A DNA stretch of 64,000 nucleotides from JAPLST01 sp964397565 (GCA_964397565.1 CAYNJC010000017.1:1-64000); one strand, 5' to 3'; counted from the first letter of the stretch, positions 31,240 through 39,885 are shown. The notes: generated by a model not told the origin, from the sequence alone. A program made the numbers and translations.

Positions 31240-33543
31240 ATGGACAAGAAATACTTCCTCGGTATTGATATCGGCTCGACCACGCTGAAAGCCGTCCTGC
31301 TGACGCGCAAAGGCAAAGTCCATCATACCTTGTACCGCCGCACGCGCCCGCTGCCCGACGCGCTGCTCAGCTGCACCGGCCAGTGCCATCGCTGTGGCGC
31401 CTGCAACTTCGGTGCGCTCTCCAAGACCATCGACGAGTTTCTGGCCGGGGCCGGCACCGGGCGCAAGGATGTGGCTGCCACGATCGTGACCGGCAGCCAG
31501 ATCGTGGATGAGCTGAAACGCTTCCTCGAATACGATGCCTACGTGAGCGAAGTCTCGGCCCATGTCGCCGGCGCGCGACATTACTATCCCGACTGCAAGG
31601 CGATCCTGGATGTGGGCGGGCAGGACAGCAAGGCGATGCTGTTCAACGAACGGATGCAGATGTGGATGTCGAAGATGAGTGGCATTTGCGCCGCCGGCAC
31701 GGGCGCGTTTCTCGACAGTGTCGCCGTCAAGCTGGACGTGCCGGTCGAAGAAATGGCCGAGCGCGTCAACTATGATTCCGAGCTCCAAGTGTCGTCGATC
31801 TGCGCGGTCTTGAGTGCCACGTCGGTCAACAAGTTCAAGAACCGGTATCCGCTCGGCGATGTGATCGCGGCGGCCTGCCGCGCACAGGCGCGCACGGTCA
31901 TGTCGGGCGTCGGCGAGATTTTCCTGGACTACAAGGGTGACATTGTTTTTCAAGGCGGGGTGGCCTCAAATCGTGCCGTGGCCTATTACCTCAACCAGAT
32001 TACGGGCAACAAGATTGTCATTCCGGAATTTCACCAGGTGATGGGCGCGCTGGGCGCCGCCTGCCTGGCGCGCGATCTGAGTGACATGGCCGGCGCGAAG
32101 CACGCCGCGCTGCGCGTCTTCGACATCAAACGGCGCTTCCGCATCTCCCTGCCCGAATTTCACGACGTCATTGATGCCGTCGGCGACGCCGGCCTGAAAC
32201 GCGAAGTCTTCAAGCTGCGCGACAAGTTGATTGTGCGCAAGACACCGGATGGCAAGGAAAAAATCGGCATCCCCGAATTTCAACAAGTGCGCGATGCCTT
32301 CACCGATCCCAAACTCGCGCACGAATTCGGCAAACTGATTGACCGCTTGACCGCGCGCTCGTCGATCAACAAGGCCGTCGCCCTGCGCACCAGATTCACG
32401 CGCAGCGACTTCCTCTCGCGCAACGGCAAGCCGATGGTCTGGCGCAATTTGTTTTACCCAGCCGAGCTGCTCAACGCGCTGGACGTGCGCATGTTGACGC
32501 TCGAGACCTACGCCGCCCTGCGCGGGCGCAGCCAGAAGAAACTGCGCCATTTCTTCGACCGCGCGGCCTGCAAGGGCTTCTCGGCCGAAACCTGCTCGTT
32601 CCTGCGCGTGCTCGAAGGCGATGAGCTCCTGCCCAAGGCCGATTTCGCGGTGACCACCACGGAGCCGTGCCAGCAGGGCGAACGCATTTTCGCCGACCTG
32701 ATCCGCTCGAACAACATCAGCGACCGCTACTACACGCTGCACACCCCCTTTCATCATGACGAGCATGCCGTCGAGCAAATCGCGGCCGGCCTTGAAGAAT
32801 CAACGCGGCGCATGGAACGCGCGCTCAATTTGAAATTGGACATGGGCCGCCTGCGCTACGCGTGCGAAGTGTCCAATCAAGCCCGTGCCTTCGCGATGAA
32901 ATGCCATGAACTGCGTGCCGTCAGCCCGCCCTTGATTCGTGGCAGCGAATCGGTCATGTTCGCCAATATGTTCTCCCAATTATGGGGCAAGCCCGAAATG
33001 GTCGAGTTGCAACGGACCTTGCTCGAAGAGCTTGAAGAACGGCGCAGCGAGCTGCATGATGTTGCCATTGGCGACACACACCGCCTGGCCTGGCTGCATT
33101 TGCCGCCGTTCTACAGCTCACGCCTGATGGATTTCATCGAGCTGACCTGCAACGCCCCGATTGTGACCGAGGAAGTGAACTATGTCGGCTGGGACGAGTT
33201 GAAGCCGGACGATCCGTACCGCAGTCTGGCGCGCAAGCTCCTGACGGTCGGCTTCCTCGATCCGCAACTGCGGGTGCAGCACATCTGCAACTACGCCATC
33301 AAGGCCAAACTCGACGGTTGTGTCCTGTACAGCCACATGTTCGGGCGCTGCTCGATGGCCGACACCAGCTTCATCAAACATTTGCGCGAAGAACTGCAGC
33401 AAGTGAGTGTGGCGCTGTTGGTGCTGGACGGCGACTGTCTCGATGAGACGACCGATCCGTGCAGTACGCAGACCAAGGTCAGCTCATTTGTCGAGGCGCT
33501 CAACACCAAGAAATGCGGCAATCTGTTCGGCTACCACAAGTGA
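31240..33543 (+). CDS. 2-hydroxyacyl-CoA dehydratase activase fused to dehydratase D-like subunit
   Basis: 767-aa cytosolic fusion. Residues 1-290 are a BadF/BadG/HgdC-type ATPase activase: GIDIGSTTLKAV, DVGGQDSKA, and the [4Fe-4S] ligands C150 (SGICAAGTGAF) and C188 (SSICAV). Residues about 380-767 resemble the HgdB/FldC-type dehydratase subunit (KPMVWRNLFYPAELLNALD, HICNYAIKAKLDGC, SHMFGRCSMADT). An extra four-Cys motif C45-x3-C49-x2-C52-x2-C55 in the activase part could hold another cluster. Canonical systems use separate activator, A and B genes and drive ATP-dependent electron injection for radical dehydration or reduction. No CoA-transferase or second subunit gene lies nearby, so the substrate is open. 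Confidence 0.82.
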   Translation: MDKKYFLGIDIGSTTLKAVLLTRKGKVHHTLYRRTRPLPDALLSCTGQCHRCGACNFGALSKTIDEFLAGAGTGRKDVAATIVTGSQIVDELKRFLEYDAYVSEVSAHVAGARHYYPDCKAILDVGGQDSKAMLFNERMQMWMSKMSGICAAGTGAFLDSVAVKLDVPVEEMAERVNYDSELQVSSICAVLSATSVNKFKNRYPLGDVIAAACRAQARTVMSGVGEIFLDYKGDIVFQGGVASNRAVAYYLNQITGNKIVIPEFHQVMGALGAACLARDLSDMAGAKHAALRVFDIKRRFRISLPEFHDVIDAVGDAGLKREVFKLRDKLIVRKTPDGKEKIGIPEFQQVRDAFTDPKLAHEFGKLIDRLTARSSINKAVALRTRFTRSDFLSRNGKPMVWRNLFYPAELLNALDVRMLTLETYAALRGRSQKKLRHFFDRAACKGFSAETCSFLRVLEGDELLPKADFAVTTTEPCQQGERIFADLIRSNNISDRYYTLHTPFHHDEHAVEQIAAGLEESTRRMERALNLKLDMGRLRYACEVSNQARAFAMKCHELRAVSPPLIRGSESVMFANMFSQLWGKPEMVELQRTLLEELEERRSELHDVAIGDTHRLAWLHLPPFYSSRLMDFIELTCNAPIVTEEVNYVGWDELKPDDPYRSLARKLLTVGFLDPQLRVQHICNYAIKAKLDGCVLYSHMFGRCSMADTSFIKHLREELQQVSVALLVLDGDCLDETTDPCSTQTKVSSFVEALNTKKCGNLFGYHK

Positions 33544-33732
33544 CCTGGATGCTGCCGCACCTCAGATACTATGGCCACGAATGGCTGCAAGTAACATTGA
33601 ACATCGAACAGTAGGCGCAGCACCACCGTCGTGCGGCCCTTGGCCGCTTTATAATTATCGCGCCGCGCGAGAATTTAGAAGACACGAACAAATCGCAGCA
33701 CTGCATCCTTATTTGTTTTGCTGCCAAAATAA

Positions 33733-33889
33733 TTACTAATGAATGCGCTTACTAGGTGTCATGCCAATTGTGGCCGCGGGCGCCTGCTTGGAGTCCCGCC
33801 AACGGCGCGGATGACCGCGGCTGCAGAAGCCGCCCTCACCGCGGGCGGCTACAAGGACGCTGCAAAGTAGAAAGCGCATTCATTAGTAA
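33733..33889. mobile_element. MITE-like element, copy 1 (157 bp)
   Basis: Perfect 18-bp terminal inverted repeats: TTACTAATGAATGCGCTT at 33733-33750 and its reverse complement at 33872-33889. The interior is GC-rich and hairpin-forming, without coding capacity. It matches copy 2 (47907-48033) except for an extra segment of about 30 bp that includes the hairpin unit CGCCAACGGCGCGGATG, also found at 54318-54334. The size and TIRs fit a non-autonomous transposable element; no matching transposase is in the window. Confidence 0.75.
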
Positions 33890-34052
33890 CGAAGAAATCG
33901 CAGAATCAGGCATTGTCTATTGTGCAGTCGCAGCATGCCGCACTTTGACAACCAACAACCTGATTGCTGCTGCTGTTTTGTGTCTTGGCTGGCGTCTGCT
34001 AGTCCCGCCCTGTGGCGTGGATGTCTTGGGGGTTAATGCTGTTCTCGCTGCA

Positions 34053-34082
34053 TTGACTTTCCCCCTGCCTGTGTGCTATACT
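34053..34082 (+). promoter_or_regulatory. Promoter of the former RM gene
   Basis: TTGACT (34053-34058), 18-bp spacer ending GTGC, TATACT (34077-34082). It now drives the 5' fragment and the nuclease gene. Confidence 0.6.
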
Positions 34083-34148
34083 CTCCCGTTCCGTAGCAGG
34101 TGCCTACCGACATTGGCATAATCGAACCTTCTCACACCGATCACAACC

Positions 34149-34463
34149 ATGCGGCCCGACAGCCCGGCACTTCACGCGCCCTCGTGCGACACGTTCCGCG
34201 CCGAACTCGACCGGCTGGTCGAACTGTTCAACCGCAATCTCAGCCTCCACAAGAGTCCCTCGTACAGCGAAGCACGCCTGCGCATGGACTTCCTCGACCC
34301 GTTCTTCCGCGCCCTTGGCTGGGACGTCGAAAACAAAGCCGGGCTGATCCCGCAGCACCGCGAAGTCGAAATCGAAAGCCGCACCCAGGTCGGCAGCCGC
34401 CAGAAACGCGCCGATTACCTCTTCCGCACTAAGAGCAATGAACTAACAGGAGAAACCCAATGA
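34149..34463 (+). pseudogene. 5' fragment of a restriction-modification methyltransferase
   Basis: 104 codons that read like the N-terminal domain of type II/IIG restriction enzyme-methyltransferases (FRAELDRLVELFNRNLS, YSEARLRMDFLDPFFRALGWDV, KRADYLFRT). The expected continuation (nuclease lysine motif, then a methylase with NPPY) is missing; similarity stops near 34430. Its stop overlaps the next start (ATGA). The matching C-terminal fragment lies at 35199-35297 beyond an unrelated gene, showing that the interior was replaced. Non-functional as a restriction system. Confidence 0.7.
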
Positions 34464-35200
34464 CAAGTACCGGCAAGGTTATCCAAGAGGCAATCAGACT
34501 TGTGACGGAAACGCCACCTGGTGTCCGGTACAGTGTCCTTCATAAGATGATACTCGCAAAATACCCCGACATCCCGTCGAACACAATTCACGGTTCGCTA
34601 CACAAATTCCGCACTCATTTGCCTGCTGACATCTACTTGCCTTCAAAGGGGCTCTACAAACACACGAGATTCAAGGACCCGAGGGAGCTTCTTCCGGAAA
34701 CATCCCCGAGCATCAAACCGGCAACGAAGATGGACGAAGAGCATTTCTACGGGCAATTCGCACAATGGATTGTCAATGAGTTGGAGGAATGCACAAAGGC
34801 AATTCCACTCGGCGGCAACAAGTTCAAGGACAAATGGGGAACACCTGACGTGATTGGAATACGTGAACCTCGGAAGAGTGACATCATCAAGCCGCCTACG
34901 GAGATCATCGCTGCGGAAATCAAGACTGACTCGCAGGCACTGATTGTCGCCTTCGGCCAAGCTTGTGCGTACAAACTGTTTTCTCACCGTTCATATATTG
35001 TAGTGCCGGATGAGTCATCCGACGAGGACATCGCACGGTTAGACGCCTTGGCCCGCATATTCGGTATCGGACTGATTCTCTTCGACAAGCAAGAGAAGGA
35101 ACCAGAATTCGAGATCCGCGTGAGGGCATCAAGACATGAACCAGATATGTTCTATATCAACAAGTACCTAAAGCTAATCGAGGACGATCTGTTTACATGA
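34460..35200 (+). CDS. HTH plus PD-(D/E)XK nuclease-like protein
   Basis: 246 aa. An N-terminal winged-helix-like domain (about 1-70: GVRYSVLHKMILAKYP, NTIHGSLHKFR) is joined to a restriction-like fold (about 95-245) with putative catalytic D130 (WGTPDVIG), E153-x-K155 (AAEIKTD) and Q167. The layout resembles orphan restriction endonuclease-like proteins with an N-terminal DNA-binding domain. It has its own AGGAG before ATG 34460 and a lower G+C look than the flanks. It lies exactly between the two ends of a broken RM gene, consistent with replacement in a defence hotspot. Target unknown. Confidence 0.65.
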   Translation: MTSTGKVIQEAIRLVTETPPGVRYSVLHKMILAKYPDIPSNTIHGSLHKFRTHLPADIYLPSKGLYKHTRFKDPRELLPETSPSIKPATKMDEEHFYGQFAQWIVNELEECTKAIPLGGNKFKDKWGTPDVIGIREPRKSDIIKPPTEIIAAEIKTDSQALIVAFGQACAYKLFSHRSYIVVPDESSDEDIARLDALARIFGIGLILFDKQEKEPEFEIRVRASRHEPDMFYINKYLKLIEDDLFT

Positions 35201-35297
35201 ACAATGGAACACTGCCACCGACCAGCAAATCGACGCCCTGGTCTACGCACTCTACGGGCTGGCGCCGGAAGAGATTGAATTGGTGGAGAAAAACTAA
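35199..35297 (+). pseudogene. 3' fragment of the restriction-modification methyltransferase
   Basis: No start codon. The frame ending with TAA at 35295-35297 encodes TATDQQIDALVYALYGL followed by APEEIELVEKN, a typical C-terminal end of Eco57I/PglX-like methyltransferases. It completes the evidence that a full-length RM gene once spanned this locus. Confidence 0.7.
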
Positions 35298-35351
35298 CTC
35301 TGGCACTTTCTAACCGTAACGAGCTGTACCAGCGATACAACACGAGGTGGC

Positions 35352-35858
35352 ATGGACATATTCATTCTTATACCGAAATACTTCTGGTTGATTGCTATCC
35401 TTGTGACGAGCATCAATTGCATGATGTTTCGAATAAGAGCAAAAAAGCACATTGCCGCGAAGCCAGAGCTCAAAGATGGATATGCAACTTTGTTGCGCGG
35501 CTACCTGTTTTGGATGAATCTGCCTTGGGTTGTCATGGGCATTGGCTGCACTGTTGGGCGCGTTCCTTCCGTGTGGTACTATTTCAGGCCACGCGACGGG
35601 AATCCTTATGTACTAGCATGGTTTGCATCCATTGTATTGCTTTGGGTGCTCGGTACGTTCTGGCTCTTTTTCCGCGGTGGTGCAGAAACGTTGGTTCGGT
35701 ATCCTGGTGTACTGCAAGCCGGCGGTGGGCTTAAGAGTAGGAACATAGCGAGCCCTGTCCTCTTCAAGGTCATTTGGTTGTTGGCTCTTACCGGTGGCGT
35801 AATCGCCATGGTGACAATGTGGATCTTGGACATTCCCATCCAACATTTCGCACAATGA
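35352..35858 (+). CDS. Four-helix membrane protein, unknown
   Basis: 168 aa with hydrophobic helices at about 5-24, 50-70, 88-108 and 137-160. The loops contain YYFRPRDGNPY. GAGG lies about 8 nt before ATG 35352. AT-richer than the core genes, within the accessory zone. No family recognised. Confidence 0.5.
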   Translation: MDIFILIPKYFWLIAILVTSINCMMFRIRAKKHIAAKPELKDGYATLLRGYLFWMNLPWVVMGIGCTVGRVPSVWYYFRPRDGNPYVLAWFASIVLLWVLGTFWLFFRGGAETLVRYPGVLQAGGGLKSRNIASPVLFKVIWLLALTGGVIAMVTMWILDIPIQHFAQ

Positions 35859-36010
35859 CGGCCACCGAGCGGGTATGCATTGTCCGTTGACATTTCGGGG
35901 GATGATACTCCAAGGCACAATCATTGGTCAACAAGGTGGTCACCAGATCGCACGGGCAGGCGCGCAGGGTGGAAGATTAGCGGCAACAGGTCTCGCAAGA
36001 AGTCAACCTA

Positions 36011-36418
36011 ATGCATAACAGAATGCGTACAGAAACACTATTCTTGATTGCAGTGACAATCCTGTTCTTGCAGTCATGCAGTGACGTGGACTACTATCAG
36101 GCATTGTTGCAGAGACATGGCTGCATACCAACGGGCGGTACGGTCAGAGTTGTCTATGATGCTGACATGCACTTGGCGGGCGGTAGAATCCTTTTGGGCA
36201 TTTCCGGGATGACGCGTTCGCATTGGGAATGGCTTGTCACCAATAGCGAATCAGCGGCAGGGCCATCACCAAGCCTGATTGGCATGCTTAGAAAGGCCAG
36301 CGTGCCTGCACCACAGACTAATGTGGTTGTCCTTTATAGAGATCTGGAGAACGGCGGCGGCGCTGAATTGTACCATGCATCGCCCACCGTGACATACATT
36401 GAGGTAATTTCGTTCTGA
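36011..36418 (+). CDS. Small lipoprotein, unknown
   Basis: 135 aa. A signal segment ends in L-Q-S-C (lipobox), then a soluble domain of about 110 residues. ATG 36023 is an alternative start. The 58-bp transposon left-end copy begins just after its stop. No homology recognised; accessory-zone gene. Confidence 0.5.
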   Translation: MHNRMRTETLFLIAVTILFLQSCSDVDYYQALLQRHGCIPTGGTVRVVYDADMHLAGGRILLGISGMTRSHWEWLVTNSESAAGPSPSLIGMLRKASVPAPQTNVVVLYRDLENGGGAELYHASPTVTYIEVISF

Positions 36419-36420
36419 AG

Positions 36421-36478
36421 TACCTATGGGGTCAGGCGTTAAAAGGTAACACTTCACGTTGACTTCCAGCGGGCATTC
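36421..36478 (+). repeat. Solo copy of the RAYT element left end (58 bp)
   Basis: Identical to 36976-37033, including the inverted terminal repeat and the -35 box, but it stops before the -10 box. Likely a remnant of an earlier insertion or the product of one-ended transposition. Confidence 0.75.
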
Positions 36479-36505
36479 AGGTCCAGAGTGGGGTCATGCA
36501 TTGAT

Positions 36506-36667
36506 AGTTGACAAATGCAGCATGGATATTTGGCATATGCAATCAGCAGTGCCTGATGATTGATCCGTGGCATCCGTGCAATCCGTGGTGGAACGCTGCT
36601 GGCAGAAACTTGACCACGGTGGCTTTGTGAAAGACCGGGCTGGCGCTGCATGCCCCGTGCGGAGCGC
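36506..36667 (+). repeat. 162-bp dispersed repeat, copy 1
   Basis: Starts AGTTGACAAATGCA and aligns over its full length with 45157-45318. The shared core GGCATCCGTGCAATCCGTGG lies mid-element. Confidence 0.7.
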
Positions 36668-36768
36668 GGCGTGCGCGGAAGAGAATATGAGCAGCGATTA
36701 TCCGCAGATCACGCAGATGTCGCAGATCGAACACGGACTTTGATTGCCGTCGTTTGTTTGATTAGAGC

Positions 36769-36800
36769 GCAGATCGCCAGCTGAACTGGCTCCCACTCTG
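36769..36800 (-). repeat. REP unit (GCCAG-ctgaa-CTGGC)
   Basis: Reverse-orientation copy of the first REP unit at 11566. A third copy lies at 45910-45940. Confidence 0.6.
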
Positions 36801-37013
36801 CCAGGACTTGGATCGCCGTCATTTGTTTCTTTGTTTTCCAAACACTATCTGCGCAATCGGCGTCATCTGCGCATAGATCTGTTCCGCCGGAGCGACCTCC
36901 GGCGCCTGCAGCACGCTTGGCGCTTCTTCGTGCCTTGGCTGGCGTCTGCTAGTCCCGCCATGAGTACCTATGGGCTACCTATGGGGTCAGGCGTTAAAAG
37001 GTAACACTTCACG

Positions 37014-37042
37014 TTGACTTCCAGCGGGCATTCTGGTATAAT
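37014..37042 (+). promoter_or_regulatory. RAYT promoter, likely leaderless
   Basis: TTGACT (37014-37019), 17-bp spacer, consensus TATAAT (37037-37042). Only 6 nt separate the -10 box from ATG 37049, so transcription should begin at or next to the start codon. Confidence 0.7.
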
Positions 37043-37048
37043 GGACGC

Positions 37049-38044
37049 ATGGCAAGGCCCTTGCGCATAGAAGGAGCAGGCCTCTGGTACCATGTGCTGT
37101 GTCGTGGCAACGGTGGCCAGTGCGTGTTTACCGGCGCGAAAGACTACCAAGGATTCCTCGCGCGGCTTGGCACTGTCGCCCTCGCCTTCCACGTTGAAAT
37201 CCATGCGTACGCGTTGATGACCAACCACCTGCATCTATTCGTGCGAACCCGTGCGGCAAACCTGAGCAGGTTCATGCAGCGGTTGTTGTCCGGCTACACG
37301 CAATGGTTCAACGTCAGGCACGAGACATACGGCCACCTGTTCCAAGGTCGCTACAAGGCGCTTCTGGTTGACAAGAATGCCTATGGGGCATCCGTGAGCC
37401 GCTACATTCATTTGAATCCAGTGCGGATCGCGGACACAGGCAAACTGACGGTGGCGCAACGGCAAGCAGCATTACGGGACTACCGCTGGAGCAGTTACCG
37501 GGCAATAATCGGATTGGCCAAAGCGGAAGAGTGGCTGGCAACAGACGCTACATTGTCGCGCTGGGGCTCTGGATGGCAGCAGCAGCAGAACGGATATGCG
37601 AAGTTTGTGGAAGAGGGGCTGATCAAGGATGTAAAGGATCCCGCCGAGGAGGCAAAGGCGCAGAGCATCTTGGGACACGACCGGTTCGTGGATCGGCTAC
37701 GGCGGATACTGCGGCAACGCGGAAAGATAGATCGTGAGAGCGAACGAGCCCGTCGCCAACTGACAGCGGAAAGCGTTGAGACGGTGGTGAAGCGCGTGGC
37801 GCAGGCATACCGTGTGAGCCCAGAGGAAGTGAAGAAGACACGGATGGGCCAGCGTGGCAACGAGGCGCGGCAAGTGGCCATGTGGCTGGCACGCGAGCGG
37901 TGCGCTGCGCTGGCGACCGTGCGGGACATCGGCAAGGCGCTGGGCGGGGTGAGCGGATCAGCGGTGGTGGTGGCGCACCGGCGTTTGAGCCAGATGATGA
38001 AGCGCAACAAAAGACTGCAACGAATAGCGAATCGGCTAGTATGA
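37049..38044 (+). CDS. REP-associated tyrosine transposase (IS200-like HUH) with DnaA-like C-terminus
   Basis: 331 aa. An Y1 HUH transposase domain (residues 1-130) carries the H60-L-H62 motif (MTNHLHLFVR) and the helix with a candidate catalytic Y119 (SRYIHLNPVR). The C-terminal part (about 230-331) resembles the DnaA domain IV helix-turn-helix (YRVSPEEVKKTRMGQRGNEARQVAMWL), as in one RAYT subgroup. The enzyme nicks single-stranded DNA at hairpin ends. No upstream ribosome site is seen, in keeping with a leaderless message. All motifs look intact. Confidence 0.85.
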   Translation: MARPLRIEGAGLWYHVLCRGNGGQCVFTGAKDYQGFLARLGTVALAFHVEIHAYALMTNHLHLFVRTRAANLSRFMQRLLSGYTQWFNVRHETYGHLFQGRYKALLVDKNAYGASVSRYIHLNPVRIADTGKLTVAQRQAALRDYRWSSYRAIIGLAKAEEWLATDATLSRWGSGWQQQQNGYAKFVEEGLIKDVKDPAEEAKAQSILGHDRFVDRLRRILRQRGKIDRESERARRQLTAESVETVVKRVAQAYRVSPEEVKKTRMGQRGNEARQVAMWLARERCAALATVRDIGKALGGVSGSAVVVAHRRLSQMMKRNKRLQRIANRLV

Positions 38045-38394
38045 AGTGTCACCTTTTAACGCCTGACCCCATTCTGTCTTTGGCGACGTCAGAAGGGCGG
38101 CCGCCACGTTTGTTGGCCTCTACAACCGCTCGAAAAACCGGGTTCAAGAGCCCATTGCAATTCAGGGATGAATATGCCATAATGGCAGCAGCGTAGTTAC
38201 AATAAAATCGTGTCCGGGAAACCGGTGGCGCTACAACAAGCCGGCCACGCTTCCGCTGGCCTCGAGGGAGGGCATGTTGGCCTTCCCGTTCTTTTTCAGG
38301 AACGGTTAGCCTACGCGTTTTACCGACGCGGACAACATGCGATTCAGGAGCGGGGACAAGGGCGAAAAGGCACTGGCGGGAACAACTAATTAAC
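38045..38394. other. Leader region of the ytf operon
   Basis: 350 bp: right transposon end, promoter at 38155-38183, then about 210 nt of GC-rich leader with inverted repeats CCGTTC...GAACGG (about 38287-38306) and CGCGT...ACGCG (about 38316-38332). No known riboswitch consensus recognised. Confidence 0.5.
38155..38183 (+). promoter_or_regulatory. Predicted ytf operon promoter
   Basis: TTGCAA (38155-38160), 17-bp spacer, CATAAT (38178-38183). The resulting mRNA would have a long leader of about 205 nt. Confidence 0.45.
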
Positions 38395-39885
38395 ATGGAC
38401 ATTCTCGAGGCAAAAAACATAGTGAAATCATTTCCGGGAGTGAAAGCGCTTTCCGGAGTTGACTTTTCTGTGCGCCCTGGAGAAGTTCACGCGCTCATGG
38501 GGGAGAATGGCGCCGGAAAAAGCACCCTCGTAAAAATCATCACCGGAGTTTACAGGCAGGACGATGGCGAAATATTTTTTAACGGGAGGAGCATTAATCC
38601 AGGTTCGACAAGAGAAGCGGAAGCCTGCGGCATCAGCACGGTGTATCAGGAGGTGAATCTTCTTCCGGAAATGTCGGTCGCTGAAAATATCTGCCTCGGA
38701 CGCCAGCCAAAACTATTTGGTCTGATACACTGGAGCGCCGTCAGAAAACGCGCCGTGGCGGCGCTAAAAAGACTCGAACTCGACCTTGATGTTTCAAGGA
38801 ATCTCGCCTACTACTCAATTGCCGTTCAGCAACTGATCGCGATAGCACGCGCCCTGGACATTGACTGCAAGTTGCTGATCCTGGATGAGCCTACCTCCAG
38901 CCTTGATGCAAAAGAGGTGGACGAACTTTTCACCGTGCTTGGAAAACTCCGGGCCCAGGGAATGGCGATCATCTTCATAACTCACTTCCTTGATCAGGTG
39001 TATCAGATAAGCGACAGGATCACCATTCTCAGGGATGGGAGCAAAGTCGGGACTTTTGAGACATCCACACTTGCACGTCTTGAAATGGTTGGAAAAATGA
39101 TTGGAAAAGATCCCGAGCAGGTCAGGGACATGGATAAGAAACGCAAACTTCGCACAAGCGCAGGCAGGGACTTTCTCAGGGCGGAACACACCGGACGCAC
39201 AGGAATGCTGTTCCCCATGGATTTGAACATACGCGCAGGCGAAATAATCGGGCTTGCAGGCCTGCTCGGTTCAGGACGTTCCGAAACCGCGAGAATGCTG
39301 TTTGGAGTTGATCCGCCTGATTCCGGCAAACTTATCATAGATGGCAAAGAAACGGTCAACAGCTCTCCTGGTAAAGCTGTTAGCCATGGCATTGCGTTGA
39401 CCGCCGAAGACAGAACAGCCACCGGGATAATTCCCGACCTGACCATCAGGGAAAACATTGTTCTCGCCCTTCAGGCCAGAGCCGGCATCTTAAAGACCTA
39501 TACAATTAAAGAACAGCATGCTCTTGCTGACACGTTCATAAAAGCGCTCGGGATAAAAACCCCTGACGCGGATCAGCTTACAAAACATCTCAGCGGAGGC
39601 AACCAGCAGAAAGTCCTGCTCGCCCGCTGGCTCGCGATGAACCCTAAACTCTTTATGCTTGATGAGCCGACAAGAGGCATTGATGTTGGCGCTAAGGCTG
39701 AAATAGAAAAGGTCATGGCTGAACTCTGTGACAAGGGGATGGCCATGCTTTTCATCAGTTCTGAAATGGAGGAAGTCACGCGGACATGCGACAGAGTGGT
39801 CGTTCTCCGTGACAGAAGGAAGATCGGCGAGATTGCCGGAGAGCAGATAAGCATTCAGTCCATCATGAACATGATCGCGGAATAG
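38395..39885 (+). CDS. ytfR: Galactofuranose-type sugar ABC transporter ATP-binding protein (YtfR-like)
   Basis: 496 aa with two tandem ATPase domains as in RbsA/MglA. The first has intact Walker A (GENGAGKST) and Walker B (LLILDEP); the second has a degenerate Walker A (GLLGSGRSET) but an LSGGNQQK signature and LFMLDEPTRG. The stretch GISTVYQEVNLLP and HFLDQVYQISDRITILR are very close to E. coli YtfR. First gene of a four-gene transporter operon. Lower G+C and different codon use from the flanking core genes suggest acquisition. Confidence 0.9.
   Translation: MDILEAKNIVKSFPGVKALSGVDFSVRPGEVHALMGENGAGKSTLVKIITGVYRQDDGEIFFNGRSINPGSTREAEACGISTVYQEVNLLPEMSVAENICLGRQPKLFGLIHWSAVRKRAVAALKRLELDLDVSRNLAYYSIAVQQLIAIARALDIDCKLLILDEPTSSLDAKEVDELFTVLGKLRAQGMAIIFITHFLDQVYQISDRITILRDGSKVGTFETSTLARLEMVGKMIGKDPEQVRDMDKKRKLRTSAGRDFLRAEHTGRTGMLFPMDLNIRAGEIIGLAGLLGSGRSETARMLFGVDPPDSGKLIIDGKETVNSSPGKAVSHGIALTAEDRTATGIIPDLTIRENIVLALQARAGILKTYTIKEQHALADTFIKALGIKTPDADQLTKHLSGGNQQKVLLARWLAMNPKLFMLDEPTRGIDVGAKAEIEKVMAELCDKGMAMLFISSEMEEVTRTCDRVVVLRDRRKIGEIAGEQISIQSIMNMIAE

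Larger units (their letters stand above)
33544..34148. other. Repeat-filled gap with MITE-like element
   Basis: 605 bp. It contains fragments shared with the 47.6-48.5 kb gap, the MITE-like element (33733-33889), a 26-bp segment CTTGGCTGGC...CCCGCC at 33984-34009 repeated at 36934-36959, and a promoter (34053-34082). Confidence 0.65.
36419..37048. other. Repeat mosaic upstream of the transposase
   Basis: 630 bp without a gene. In order: a solo transposon left end (36421-36478), a 162-bp repeat (36506-36667), a REP unit (36769-36800), a shared 26-bp segment (36934-36959) and the true left end of the transposase element (36976-37033). Confidence 0.7.
36983..38070 (+). mobile_element. REP-associated tyrosine transposase element with 29-bp inverted ends
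   Basis: GGGGTCAGGCGTTAAAAGG... at 36983-37011 is repeated inverted at 38042-38070 with a single mismatch. The right end overlaps the transposase stop codon. The unit encloses one HUH transposase gene. Perfect-looking ends suggest a young, possibly active element. Confidence 0.8.

Noticed and set aside
34149..34463. Reading the 104-codon ORF as a complete small gene
   Set aside because: Similarity to RM N-termini ends abruptly and the matching C-terminus lies after the next gene, so it is a fragment.
38135..38155. GGTTCAAGAGCCC considered as a tRNA T-arm
   Set aside because: Stem is too short and no acceptor, D or anticodon arms could be drawn around it.
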